Below, piece by piece: positions 8,425 to 17,233 of a stretch of DNA of 64,000 nt. Source of the DNA: Shewanella livingstonensis (lineage in GTDB: Bacteria > Pseudomonadota > Gammaproteobacteria > Enterobacterales > Shewanellaceae); assembly GCF_003855395.1 (NCBI RefSeq), contig NZ_CP034015.1, positions 3,978,001 to 4,042,000 on the forward strand, written 5' to 3'. Both the position numbers and the translations under genes were made by a program. Every line of letters starts with the position of its first letter. The stretch's first letter is position 1. The notes below the pieces were generated by a model. It had not been told where the DNA came from, searched no databases, and saw only the letters and a list, made by a program, of their open reading frames with translations.

Positions 8425-8431
8425 GCCTAAC
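8425..8431 (-). repeat. Truncated attC: 3' core only
   Basis: Minus-strand CATTGAAACCGTTAGGC ends in GTTAGGC, an exact GTTRRRY core with the typical preceding sequence of an attC right half. The left half is absent; the sequence runs into the 17-bp inverted repeat instead. Read as an attC cut by rearrangement. Confidence 0.45.
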
Positions 8432-8473
8432 GGTTTCAATGAGGATTATGTACTCGAATTTAATTGGGTCATT

Positions 8474-8490
8474 GGGTCAGGGTAAACTTT
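8474..8490 (-). repeat. 17-bp inverted repeat, right copy
   Basis: GGGTCAGGGTAAACTTT, exact reverse complement of 6705-6721. Together they bracket 1.75 kb holding the IS91 remnant and the cassettes. Confidence 0.6.
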
Positions 8491-8522
8491 TATAACAAGA
8501 TAAGTTCTAAGTCACTATTGTC

Positions 8523-8850
8523 CTAACACGTAGTGTGCTTTAAAGATCCAAATTCAACTCTGAACTTGAGGCCGTTGAAGAAAATAGCGTGAGCCTGACA
8601 GGACGTCAGGCTAGCTTTCGGTGGCCATGGATGGCCTATCGGAAGCGTTAGCATTTTCGAATAAGACCGAGGCTGTCTACAAGAGAGGTCAAAAGCTGGA
8701 TCAATCCCCATGGCGACCTTTTCGCTGTTTGAAAATGTTGCGGGGCGGCTGGGAGTTCCAAGAGGGAACAGCCGTTGGTTTCCTCTTGGTCTGGTGTGGG
8801 CGAAGCGCCACGACGTTAGTGGCCGTAGGCCATAAAACAAAAAATACCCA
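8523..8850 (-). repeat. Inverted copy of the composite non-coding repeat
   Basis: Read on the minus strand this matches the first unit of the 5.2-6.66 kb array: TTATGGCCTACGGCC, ACTAACGTCGTGGCGCTTCG, CCACACCAGACCAAGAGGAA, TCCAGCTTTTGACC, AAAATGCTAACGCTTC and TTCTTCAACGGCCTCAAG in the same order. Open frames on both strands here are by-products of the repeat. Confidence 0.7.
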
Positions 8851-8868
8851 CTAATTATTCAATTGACC

Positions 8869-9702
8869 CTATTCTATTGGCAGTGCTGCATCTCCTCCCC
8901 AAACTGCCCATGAACCATCATAAAGCGCTGTTTGATGATGCCCTGCTGCATGAGAGGCTAAAATCAAAATACAGGCTGTGATCCCAGAACCGCAGCTCAA
9001 TACTCGTTGCGCATTATGACTCGTATCCAAAGCGGCAAAAATAGTGTGCAACTCACGTGTTGATTTCATTTTAAAGCGGCTTAATACCTGAGCAAACGGC
9101 AAGTTGAGTGAACCTGGAATATGGCCACTGCGCATACCCACTCTAGGTTCAGGTAAGGTGCCATTAAAACGCCCTGCTGCGCGGGCATCAATAATATCAA
9201 CATTAGCATGACCAAGATGAGTTAACACAAATTCAGTGTCACATACCTTGTGTTGCTGCAAACGACCTTTAATATCACCAGAGTGAGTCGCTGCAGCAAA
9301 CTGGCGTACAGTGTCTCGACCTTCGGCTTGCCATTGTGGTAAACCGCCATCAAGTACAAATACTTTATCAAAACCCATCGTTTTAAAAGTCCACCACGCA
9401 CGCGGGGCAGAATAAATACCTTGGTTATCGTAAATGACTACTGTGCTGTTATGTGTTATTCCCAATGATTGCGCAGTCTCTGTAAACTGTTCAGCCGTTG
9501 GCATTGCATGGGTTTGCGAAGATCGATGATCAAAAAAAAGCTTATCCATTTGGCAAGATAGTGCGCCAGGGATAACGTAAAGTTCATCGTATACCAGTGG
9601 CTCTTTACCCAGTACAATTTCCATACTGGCATCTAGTATCACAAGCTCGGGATCTTGCAGATGTAATGCTAGCCAATCGGTGGTCACTAAAGGAAAATTC
9701 AC
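8869..9702 (-). CDS. sseA: 3-mercaptopyruvate sulfurtransferase
   Basis: 277 residues with two rhodanese domains (about 1-135 and 160-275). The C-terminal active-site loop is CGSGITA with the catalytic cysteine at about residue 237; CGSGxTA is the mercaptopyruvate sulfurtransferase form, distinct from the CRxGx[RT] thiosulfate type. Expected role: transfer of sulfur from 3-mercaptopyruvate to thiol or cyanide acceptors in the cytoplasm. The start is a GTG at 9702 after GAGAGGTTTAAT. It is separated by 37 bp from the VanZ-like gene upstream. Confidence 0.9.
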   Translation of the reverse strand: MNFPLVTTDWLALHLQDPELVILDASMEIVLGKEPLVYDELYVIPGALSCQMDKLFFDHRSSQTHAMPTAEQFTETAQSLGITHNSTVVIYDNQGIYSAPRAWWTFKTMGFDKVFVLDGGLPQWQAEGRDTVRQFAAATHSGDIKGRLQQHKVCDTEFVLTHLGHANVDIIDARAAGRFNGTLPEPRVGMRSGHIPGSLNLPFAQVLSRFKMKSTRELHTIFAALDTSHNAQRVLSCGSGITACILILASHAAGHHQTALYDGSWAVWGGDAALPIE

Positions 9703-9739
9703 ATTAAACCTCTCTATGCTATTGGGGGGAATACTGAGA

Positions 9740-10162
9740 CTAACTTAAGCTCGAATTATCACGACCATTGTCTATGTAATGCTGAGTTAAGCCACTTAAA
9801 TAACTAAATAAAGTAATACCTACAGCATCGGCAACTAAGTCGATGATGTCTAATGTTCTTGACGGGATAAATCCCTGACTGATTTCTTCACTCAGAACGA
9901 ATATCGACACTAACACAGTGCCATAATAAAGCGGAAGACGACCGAGTTGAAAATGACGACTCTGTAAGGCTAAATTGGTCACAAAGGTTAATAAACCAAA
10001 TAACAACATATGGCAAACCTTGTCACCATAAGGCATCGGTTTAATCAAATCGAAAAATATACTGTGGCTGCCGGTATTGGCTAAATAAATAATCCATACA
10101 ATAAAACTAAAAAAAGCCGCGGTGATAACAATAGCCATACGAGAAAAGGTTTTGAGGGTCAT
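9740..10162 (-). CDS. VanZ-like membrane protein
   Basis: 140 residues with four predicted membrane helices (about 9-31, 49-66, 77-97 and 103-125). It has the PYGDKVCHMLLFGLLTF and EISQGFIPSRTLDIIDLVADAVG segments of VanZ-like proteins. VanZ gives low-level teicoplanin resistance in enterococci; in Proteobacteria the role of these homologues is unknown. It precedes sseA on the same strand, and no functional link is evident. Confidence 0.8.
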   Translation of the reverse strand: MTLKTFSRMAIVITAAFFSFIVWIIYLANTGSHSIFFDLIKPMPYGDKVCHMLLFGLLTFVTNLALQSRHFQLGRLPLYYGTVLVSIFVLSEEISQGFIPSRTLDIIDLVADAVGITLFSYLSGLTQHYIDNGRDNSSLS

Positions 10163-10494
10163 CTATGTTCATCCGTGTATGACAGTTAAATATAAAGTAA
10201 AAAAGATAATTTAATTAACTGGTTAACATAAATTACTCTCTAACGTTAACTATCAGTCTACTGCGAAAATGACAAGGTTGCGCGTTAATTTTACTTAACC
10301 TCAACTCAGATTAAGTAGGCAGGATAATCAAGCAAGAATCGGAATATTTAGCACCTTTAAATCAAACTTGTTATTTGTCTTCTGACTATAGCGTATAGAC
10401 CCGTAAAGCTCATTTATTACAAGTTTGTGCTACCCAGTGAATAACCCAAAAGCGGGTTAATAACCATAGATTAACTTTGCCCTGAGATTGCTGA
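10163..10494. other. Intergenic gap, no gene seen
   Basis: About 330 bp of AT-rich sequence between the VanZ-like gene and the terminator of the aldehyde dehydrogenase gene. It presumably holds the promoter of the VanZ-sseA pair; no clear RNA or motif recognised. Confidence 0.4.
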
Positions 10495-10524
10495 TAAAAA
10501 AAGCCCTTTATTGCTAAAGGGCTT
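10495..10524 (-). terminator. Terminator after the aldehyde dehydrogenase gene
   Basis: AAGCCCTTTA/TAAAGGGCTT hairpin with a 4-nt loop; on the minus strand it is followed by a run of seven T. It lies 28 bp after the stop codon. Confidence 0.85.
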
Positions 10525-10551
10525 GATATCAATCTATACAATAAATATTAG

Positions 10552-12048
10552 TTATAAAGCAATCCAAGTCGCTTTGATTTCGGTGTACTTATCAAATGCA
10601 TGTAATGACTTATCACGGCCATTACCCGACTGCTTATAACCACCAAATGGGGCTGTCATGTCGCCGCCATCGTAGTGATTAATCCACACCATGCCACTGC
10701 GCAATGCTTTAGCCGTTTTATGTGCCTTGCTTAAGTTTGAGGTCCACACACCAGCAGCTAAACCATACATAGTGTCGTTAGCAATCTTAATGGCTTGTTC
10801 CATACCATCAAACTCAATAACCGATAATACCGGGCCAAAAATCTCTTCGCTGGCAATGGTCATGTCGTTTTTAACATTACTAAAAATGGTAGGTTGTACA
10901 TACATACCGCCAGTTTCGGCCATCACTTGCTTGCCGCCATCTACCAAGGTAGCACCTTGTTCGCTACCGGCTTTGATGTAATTAAGCACGTTAGTCAGTT
11001 GCTGTTGATCGACCATCGCACCGCAAGTGGTTTTAGGGTCCAGTGGATGACCGGGTTGCCAGCCCTGCATTTGTTCAACAATCAGCTTAATTAACTCATC
11101 TTTTACACCTGATTCAACCAATAAACGAGAACCAGCAGTACACACTTCACCTTGATTAAAAGCAATGGCTACTGCGGCTGCTTCAGCTGCAGCTTTTAAG
11201 TCTGGCGCATCATTAAACACAATATTAGGACTCTTGCCACCGGCTTCTAACCACACGCGCTTCATATTCGACTCGCCTGCGTAAATCATTAACTGTTTAG
11301 CAATTTTAGTTGAACCGGTGAAGACTAAAGTGTCGACATCCATGTGCAGTGCCAACGCTTTGCCCACTGTATGACCAAAGCCAGGTAATACGTTTAACAC
11401 CCCAGCAGGAATACCCGCTTCAATCGCAATTTGTGCAATACGAATGGCGGTAAGTGGTGATTTTTCTGATGGCTTTAAAATGACACTGTTACCAGTGGCT
11501 AATGATGGTCCAAGTTTCCAACATGCCATTATCATTGGGAAATTCCATGGCACAATGGCGGCAACTACGCCAACAGGCTCGCGGGTGATCATGCCTATCT
11601 CGTTATGAGCCGTTGGCGCAATTTCGTCATAAATTTTATCGATAGCTTCGCCGTACCAACGAATAGCGCGAGCGGCACCCACTACATCAACACCTTTTGA
11701 GTATTGAATAGGTTTACCCATATCTAGGGTTTCAAGTAATGCCAATTCATCGGCATTGGCTTCGAGTAAATCAGCAAATTTAATCATCACTTGCTTACGT
11801 TTAACGGGCGGTAACATTGACCAAGTCCCCGCTTCAAACACTTCACGTGCATTTGCCACTGCAAGGTTTGCATCGGCTAGATCACAGCTAGCAACTTTGG
11901 CTAGCACTTTGCCATCAATTGGGCTGATACAGTCAAATGTGTCACCTGATGATGCACCTTGATATTGACCATTAATGAAAGCTTGTCCGGTAATGTTCAG
12001 ACTCGCTGCTAGTGCTTCCCAATCGCTACGACTTGTTGGAGTACTCAT
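10552..12048 (-). CDS. puuC: Aldehyde dehydrogenase, probable gamma-glutamylaminobutyraldehyde dehydrogenase
   Basis: 498-residue NAD(P)-dependent aldehyde dehydrogenase. The catalytic glutamate lies in WLEAGGKSPN and the catalytic cysteine in NQGEVCTAGSR; the C-terminal half has EEIFGPVLSV and PFGGYKQSGNGRD. The ATG at 12048 follows AGAGGTCACA and is preferred over an in-frame ATG 39 nt upstream with no ribosome binding site. Because the nearby puu cluster has no other aldehyde dehydrogenase, it is the best candidate for the third Puu step; this is inference, since related enzymes act on many aminoaldehydes. It is divergent from the beta-alanine genes. Confidence 0.82.
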   Translation of the reverse strand: MSTPTSRSDWEALAASLNITGQAFINGQYQGASSGDTFDCISPIDGKVLAKVASCDLADANLAVANAREVFEAGTWSMLPPVKRKQVMIKFADLLEANADELALLETLDMGKPIQYSKGVDVVGAARAIRWYGEAIDKIYDEIAPTAHNEIGMITREPVGVVAAIVPWNFPMIMACWKLGPSLATGNSVILKPSEKSPLTAIRIAQIAIEAGIPAGVLNVLPGFGHTVGKALALHMDVDTLVFTGSTKIAKQLMIYAGESNMKRVWLEAGGKSPNIVFNDAPDLKAAAEAAAVAIAFNQGEVCTAGSRLLVESGVKDELIKLIVEQMQGWQPGHPLDPKTTCGAMVDQQQLTNVLNYIKAGSEQGATLVDGGKQVMAETGGMYVQPTIFSNVKNDMTIASEEIFGPVLSVIEFDGMEQAIKIANDTMYGLAAGVWTSNLSKAHKTAKALRSGMVWINHYDGGDMTAPFGGYKQSGNGRDKSLHAFDKYTEIKATWIAL

Positions 12049-12364
12049 TGTGACCTCTAAATAATATATGGATTGATAAGCACTCATAATTTAGATGCTA
12101 ATAACCTAAGTGCTAACACAAATTTATGTCGTCTAAAATAGATTGCCGACACAATAACGTTAATGAATATTGTCACCTGATTATGCTGAACAGCAAGAAA
12201 TTTTCAATATATTTTACAAAATAGGCGTATTTAGTTTAAATAAATGCACAAAACACTTTAACGTTCATTATTTTTGACATAGCATAGCGAATATTCGTCA
12301 CTCATTATTTAACCGGTTTGAGATGAATCCCTAATAATTGTAGCTATCAATGTAGAGTCAATTT

Positions 12365-13717
12365 ATGAGCGAATATCAGCAAAATGGAACCAGCGATTCA
12401 TCACAAACTTGGCCAAATATGGCGCACTTTTGGATGCCATTTACTGCCAATAAGCAGTTTAAAGCTAACCCACGCCTTCTTGTATCGGCACAAGGCATGT
12501 ATTACACCGACATTGAAGGTAATAAAATACTCGATGCCACTGCAGGTTTATGGTGTTGCAATGCTGGCCACGGTAGGCAGGAAATATCTGAAGCGGTGAG
12601 CAAGCAAATTAGCCAACTGGACTTTGCTCCCTCTTTTCAAATGGGCCATCCACTCGCATTTGAATTAGCCGATAAATTGTGTCAGTTAAGCCCTGATGGA
12701 TTGGAGAAAGTATTTTTTACCAATTCCGGTTCTGAATCTGTTGATACCGCTTTAAAGATGGCCCTTTGCTATCATCGCGCCAATGGTCAAGCCACTCGAA
12801 CTCGGTTTATCGGTCGCGAGCTTGGTTATCATGGTGTCGGTTTTGGCGGAATTTCAGTCGGTGGGATCGGCAATAATCGCAAAACATTCAGCCAACAATT
12901 ACTCCAAGGTGTTGATCACTTACCTCACACCCTCGATATTGCCAATAATGCTTTTAGCCACGGCTTACCGCCTCACGGTTTGGATAAAGCAGAAGTGCTT
13001 GAGCAACTTATTACCTTACATGGTGCAGAAAACATTGCTGCTGTCATTGTCGAGCCCATGTCAGGGTCGGCAGGGGTAATTTTACCAGCAGACGGTTACC
13101 TAAAGCGCCTACGTGAAATTACTCATAAGCACGGTATTTTACTCATTTTCGATGAAGTGATCACCGGTTTTGGTCGTCTTGGTGCAGCCTTTGCCAGCGA
13201 GCGTTGGCAGGTTACGCCAGATATGATCACCACAGCCAAAGCCATTAACAACGGTGCGATTCCAATGGGCGCGGTGTTTGTCAGTAATACTATCCACGAC
13301 ACCTGCATGCATGGCCCAGATGAGTTAATTGAATTTTTCCATGGTTATACTTATTCAGGCCATCCAGTGGCGGCGGCTTCAGCGCTAGCTACCTTATCAA
13401 TATATGAAAATGAGCAGTTATTTGACCGCGCTAAGGGGCTTGAGCTTTACTTTGAACAAGCGGTTCACAGCCTTAAAGGCTTACCAAACGTTATTGATAT
13501 TCGTAATACTGGTTTAGTTGCAGGTATCCAGCTGGCGCCGAGCGATAAAGGCGTGGGTAAACGCGGTTATGCCATTTTTGATCACTGCTTTAGACAGGGC
13601 GCATTGGTGCGGGCAACCGCTGACATTATCGCATTATCGCCACCACTGATTGTCGAAAAGTCTCAAATCGACGACATGGTTAATCATATTAGTGATGCAA
13701 TTAATGCTGTTGGTTAA
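12365..13717 (+). CDS. Omega-amino acid:pyruvate aminotransferase
   Basis: 450-residue class III PLP aminotransferase. It has GLWCCNAGHGR near residue 60, FFTNSGSESVDTALK for phosphate binding, IFDEVITGFGR with the aspartate for the pyridine nitrogen, and TTAKAINNGAIPMGA with the PLP lysine. Family knowledge: close relatives convert beta-alanine and pyruvate to malonate semialdehyde and alanine. The semialdehyde dehydrogenase gene that begins 42 bp downstream supports this substrate. Cytoplasmic. A polyamine-derived substrate remains possible. Confidence 0.87.
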   Translation: MSEYQQNGTSDSSQTWPNMAHFWMPFTANKQFKANPRLLVSAQGMYYTDIEGNKILDATAGLWCCNAGHGRQEISEAVSKQISQLDFAPSFQMGHPLAFELADKLCQLSPDGLEKVFFTNSGSESVDTALKMALCYHRANGQATRTRFIGRELGYHGVGFGGISVGGIGNNRKTFSQQLLQGVDHLPHTLDIANNAFSHGLPPHGLDKAEVLEQLITLHGAENIAAVIVEPMSGSAGVILPADGYLKRLREITHKHGILLIFDEVITGFGRLGAAFASERWQVTPDMITTAKAINNGAIPMGAVFVSNTIHDTCMHGPDELIEFFHGYTYSGHPVAAASALATLSIYENEQLFDRAKGLELYFEQAVHSLKGLPNVIDIRNTGLVAGIQLAPSDKGVGKRGYAIFDHCFRQGALVRATADIIALSPPLIVEKSQIDDMVNHISDAINAVG

Positions 13718-13759
13718 TGTTTTTTGAATACACATTTTTTGCTTAAAAGGATCCAGTTC

Positions 13760-15259
13760 ATGCTTAACATTACTCATTTTGTCGATGGCCAACACACTCC
13801 AGCCAGCCAACGTAATCAAACCATTTATGATCCTGCTACGGGGGAAACGCGTGGCCAAGTATCACTGGCAAGTCACGATGAAGTCAGCTTAACAATTAGT
13901 GCAGCCAAACAAGCTTATCAAACCTGGTCACAAATCACGCCACTCAACCGTGCTCGGGTATTATTCAAATTTAAAGCCTTAGTTGAACAGCATATTGATA
14001 AATTAGCCAAACTTATCACCCTTGAACACGGCAAAGTGTTAGATGATGCTAAAGGTGAAATTACCCGGGGGCTTGAAGTCGTTGAGTTTGCTTGTGGTAT
14101 TCCGCATTTACTCAAGGGCGAGCATACTCAGCAAGTCGGTGGTGGCGTAGATTCATGGTCGGTTAATCAGTCGTTGGGTGTTGTCGCGGGGATTTCTCCG
14201 TTTAACTTCCCAGTGATGGTGCCTATGTGGATGTTTCCTATCGCAATAGCCTGCGGTAATACTTTTATCATGAAGCCATCTGAAAAAGATCCAAGCGCTG
14301 TGATGTTCATTGCTGAATTACTGACACAAGCAGGCCTGCCAAATGGTGTGTTTAACGTAATTAATGGCGATAAAGAAGCTGTGGATACCTTATTAGCTCA
14401 CCCCGATGTTCATGCCATTAGCTTTGTTGGCTCAACCCCGATTGCCGAATATATTTACAGTACTGCCTCTGCTCACGGTAAACGCGTACAAGCATTGGGC
14501 GGCGCTAAAAATCACATGTTATTAATGCCAGATGCTGACGTAGATCAAGCCGTCAATGCATTAATGGGTGCCGCCTATGGTAGTGCAGGTGAACGCTGTA
14601 TGGCTATTTCGGTGGTATTAGCCGTAGGTGATGTGGCCGATAAATTAGTGGCGGCATTATTACCGCAAATTAGTATCTTAAAAGTTGGCAGTGGTATTAC
14701 TCCAGAGATGGACATGGGGCCGTTAATTTCAGCGCAGCACTTAGCCAAAGTTCGCGACTACGTTGCCGCTGGCGTAAAGGAAGGTGCAACATTAGTCGTT
14801 GATGGCCGAGACATCAGTATTCAAGACCACCAGCAGGGTTACTTTTTAGGTGCGTGCTTATTTGACCATGTGACTCCGCAGATGAGCATTTACCAACAAG
14901 AAATTTTTGGTCCTGTGTTAGCCATCGTCCGCATCGACAACTATGCCGATGCATTGACGCTGATTAACCAACACGAATTTGGTAATGGCACTGCTATTTT
15001 TACGCAAAGTGGTCAAGTCGCACGCCATTTTTGTCACCATGTTGAAGTAGGTATGGTTGGGGTTAATGTGCCTATTCCAGTACCGATGGCATTTCATAGT
15101 TTTGGTGGTTGGAAACGATCGCTATTTGGACCTCTGCATATGCATGGCCCCGATGGCGTGCGCTTTTATACTAAGCGTAAAGCTATTACTGCACGTTGGC
15201 CTCAAGCTAAGAACGACAGTAACGAACCTTCAGCATTTATAATGCCGACGATGAAATAA
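13760..15259 (+). CDS. mmsA: CoA-acylating methylmalonate/malonate semialdehyde dehydrogenase
   Basis: 499-residue aldehyde dehydrogenase superfamily member of the CoA-acylating type. The nucleophile is in GSAGERCMAISV, with the arginine before the cysteine that is typical of MmsA, and the GITPEMDMGPLIS and PIPVPMAFHSFGGWK segments also fit. The ATG at 13760 is preceded by AAAAGGATCCAGTTC and is better than the in-frame ATG 36 nt earlier. Family knowledge: it turns (methyl)malonate semialdehyde into acetyl- or propionyl-CoA plus CO2. Following an omega-aminotransferase, it would complete beta-alanine catabolism. Confidence 0.9.
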   Translation: MLNITHFVDGQHTPASQRNQTIYDPATGETRGQVSLASHDEVSLTISAAKQAYQTWSQITPLNRARVLFKFKALVEQHIDKLAKLITLEHGKVLDDAKGEITRGLEVVEFACGIPHLLKGEHTQQVGGGVDSWSVNQSLGVVAGISPFNFPVMVPMWMFPIAIACGNTFIMKPSEKDPSAVMFIAELLTQAGLPNGVFNVINGDKEAVDTLLAHPDVHAISFVGSTPIAEYIYSTASAHGKRVQALGGAKNHMLLMPDADVDQAVNALMGAAYGSAGERCMAISVVLAVGDVADKLVAALLPQISILKVGSGITPEMDMGPLISAQHLAKVRDYVAAGVKEGATLVVDGRDISIQDHQQGYFLGACLFDHVTPQMSIYQQEIFGPVLAIVRIDNYADALTLINQHEFGNGTAIFTQSGQVARHFCHHVEVGMVGVNVPIPVPMAFHSFGGWKRSLFGPLHMHGPDGVRFYTKRKAITARWPQAKNDSNEPSAFIMPTMK

Positions 15260-15268
15260 GTGAACGCC

Positions 15269-15646
15269 ATGAGCAAAAATATTAGCGATATAACTCTTTT
15301 TAGTCACCAATCAACCGCGGTTGAGTCTTATCACTTAGCCAATGAAAAACTGCTTACAGGTAATCCTCTACAGTCAGTTCAGAATCATTTTGAAAGCCCA
15401 TGTAAGCAGTTCAATGTGGGTGTTTGGCAAAGTGAGTCTGGCCGTTGGAATATCAATTATAGCGAATATGAATATTGCGACATTGTTGAAGGCTGCAGCA
15501 TTATTACCGACAGCCAGGGCCAACAATTAACCGTTAATGCGGGTGATAAATTTGTTATTCCAGCCGGATTTACTGGCACATGGGAAGTGGTTAATCACTG
15601 TAAAAAAATCTACGTTATGTTTGAACAACAGCTTGAGCAAACATAG
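15269..15646 (+). CDS. Small cupin protein
   Basis: About 125-residue cupin of the DUF861 type (COG3450-like). Visible are the strand pair VGVWQSESGRWNI, EYCDIVEGCSI and the second motif VNAGDKFVIPAGFTGTW. A GTG directly after the mmsA stop (15260) is an alternative start; neither start has a strong ribosome binding site, which suggests translational coupling with mmsA. The role is unknown; such cupins often accompany catabolic enzymes of amino compounds. A hairpin follows at about 15651. Confidence 0.78.
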   Translation: MSKNISDITLFSHQSTAVESYHLANEKLLTGNPLQSVQNHFESPCKQFNVGVWQSESGRWNINYSEYEYCDIVEGCSIITDSQGQQLTVNAGDKFVIPAGFTGTWEVVNHCKKIYVMFEQQLEQT

Positions 15647-15650
15647 TGTT

Positions 15651-15690
15651 AAACCGCCATGCGGTACAGACAAAGCCCTGGCGGTTTTGA
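15651..15690 (+). terminator. Possible terminator after the cupin gene
   Basis: AACCGCC and GGCGGTT arms about 24 nt apart with a short TTTG end. The loop is long, so it is only a moderate candidate for the end of the aminotransferase-mmsA-cupin unit. Confidence 0.45.
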
Positions 15691-15766
15691 TTCTGATAAG
15701 TGGCATACACAGTCGCTAGATAGTTAAATATCAGTCACTGTATTTTATGTAAATGGAGATAATATC

Positions 15767-16489
15767 GTGTCGAAAACATTCAAAAGAACGCGAATTGCAC
15801 TGTTAAGCGGATTAACGTTATCAGCTACCCTACTGGCTCCGTTAGCTACGGCTGAAGTATCTGGTGCGGTCACGGTAACTAACGATTATCGTTTCCGTGG
15901 TATATCACAAACTGCTGGCGACCCTGCGCTACAAGCCAATATCGATTGGAGCCATGAAAGTGGATTTTTTGTCGGTGCCTGGGGCAGTAATGTCGACTTT
16001 GATGAACCAGGCTATAACGGCCCAGACTTAGAAGTAGACTTGTACGCGGGTTACTACGGAGAACTAAACGACAACACCAGTTATGACTTAACTCTGTATC
16101 GCTACAACTACCCTGGCGATAGCGAACTAGACTATCTAGAGGTCAGCGCGGGTATCGACTTTAGTGGTTTTAGAGCCGCTTACTGGTTTACTAATGATTA
16201 TGGTGGCAGCGATCTTGATCTGCATTACACCGAAATCAATTATGGCTGGGAGTTTGCTGAAAACTGGAGCCTAGACCTACACTATGGCTACAATTTTGGT
16301 GACGCGATTGATGATGGCGAAGGGTTTGATAGCTATTCAGATTACTCTATTGGTGTATCAACTGAAGTGTCAGGTTTTGGTATCTCGGTTGCGTATTTAG
16401 ACACCGATATTGATGGTAATAATAAAGTAAGTTCTGATCTATATAAAAACACCGGTACTTTATTAGCGAGCGTCAGTTACGCATTTTAA
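15767..16489 (+). CDS. TorF-type putative outer-membrane porin
   Basis: 240 residues with a signal peptide (cleavage probably after ATA in LAPLATAEVSG). The mature part matches the TorF/CHP02001 family: VTNDYRFRGISQT near the start, many alternating aromatic strands and a C-terminal SVSYAF that ends in phenylalanine as outer-membrane barrels do. The start is GTG at 15767 after GGAGATAATATC. It has its own terminator downstream. Position suggests possible co-regulation with the beta-alanine genes, perhaps for uptake; that is inference. Confidence 0.85.
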   Translation: MSKTFKRTRIALLSGLTLSATLLAPLATAEVSGAVTVTNDYRFRGISQTAGDPALQANIDWSHESGFFVGAWGSNVDFDEPGYNGPDLEVDLYAGYYGELNDNTSYDLTLYRYNYPGDSELDYLEVSAGIDFSGFRAAYWFTNDYGGSDLDLHYTEINYGWEFAENWSLDLHYGYNFGDAIDDGEGFDSYSDYSIGVSTEVSGFGISVAYLDTDIDGNNKVSSDLYKNTGTLLASVSYAF

Positions 16490-16627
16490 CCACTGTGGTT
16501 AATCGATACAGACATTGTTAAAAAAAACGGTAACGAGCACATGATGACGCACCATTGCGACTATCAATTGCGGCTCATGTTTACAGCTGATGCTTGCAAT
16601 TAGCCAGTGACAAGTTTGTATAAAAAC

Positions 16628-16653
16628 AAAAAACCGCCAATGGCGGTTTTTTT
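16628..16653 (+). terminator. Terminator after the TorF-type porin gene
   Basis: AAAACCGCC/GGCGGTTTT hairpin with a tiny loop followed by a T run on the plus strand. It can also work for the small minus-strand gene that ends at 16714. Confidence 0.85.
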
Positions 16654-16713
16654 ATAGCTAAAGCCTACACCAAGGTGGAGATTAGTTAAGGGGAACAATG
16701 AAGAACGCTGACG

Positions 16714-16893
16714 TTATTTAGTCGACAAACCGGTTAACGATTGTTCTTGAGCTTGCTTTTTAACGCTTTGCCAACCGTCTGCAATATTGTGTAATTGTTG
16801 ACGACGTTGTGGGAATTTATCGGCTAAATCACGCATCAATGACGTTTGGATTTCACAAATTTCGGCCCAGCGAGTAGCATTAGAGAGTGGCAT
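16714..16893 (-). CDS. Small hypothetical protein, 59 residues
   Basis: A short gene with a clear ribosome binding site (AAGGATTAAAT before the ATG). The product is MPLSNATRWAEICEIQ onward, with no signal peptide or membrane segment. It is predicted mostly helical, rich in Gln, Arg and Leu, with RDLADKFPQRRQQLHNIADGW in the middle. It resembles small conserved Shewanella/Vibrio proteins of unknown function and vaguely phasin-like or regulatory helices. It stands alone, converging on the porin gene. Confidence 0.65.
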   Translation of the reverse strand: MPLSNATRWAEICEIQTSLMRDLADKFPQRRQQLHNIADGWQSVKKQAQEQSLTGLSTK

Positions 16894-17233
16894 ATTTAAT
16901 CCTTAAAATACGTTATACATCCATTTACATGCGCTTATGCAGTCACTAAATGTAGCACATACCATTTAATTAGGAAGCTGTTTTTACAATCTAAACCAGG
17001 CTAAATAAGCACCAACCACATATCGACTATGCTATAGATTGATTTAACACACATTTTGGCTTAAGCAGCTTTAAATAACAAAATTATCCTGTATTGATCA
17101 ATGACACCTTGTTGATAGGAAATAACTTCGATCTAGCGCATATATTTCAATAAAATAGCATTGCATCCATCGCGTACCAGAGTATCTTATGGTTATAGCA
17201 ATGATATAAATGTACGCCACAAAGGAGCAAACC
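16894..17233. other. Divergent promoter gap
   Basis: About 340 bp of AT-rich sequence between the 59-residue gene (minus) and the DUF3634 gene (plus). It must hold both promoters; no further gene or RNA recognised. Confidence 0.4.

Noticed and set aside
8523..8840. 105-residue minus-strand ORF
   Set aside because: It lies wholly in the inverted composite repeat and has no domain or ribosome binding site.
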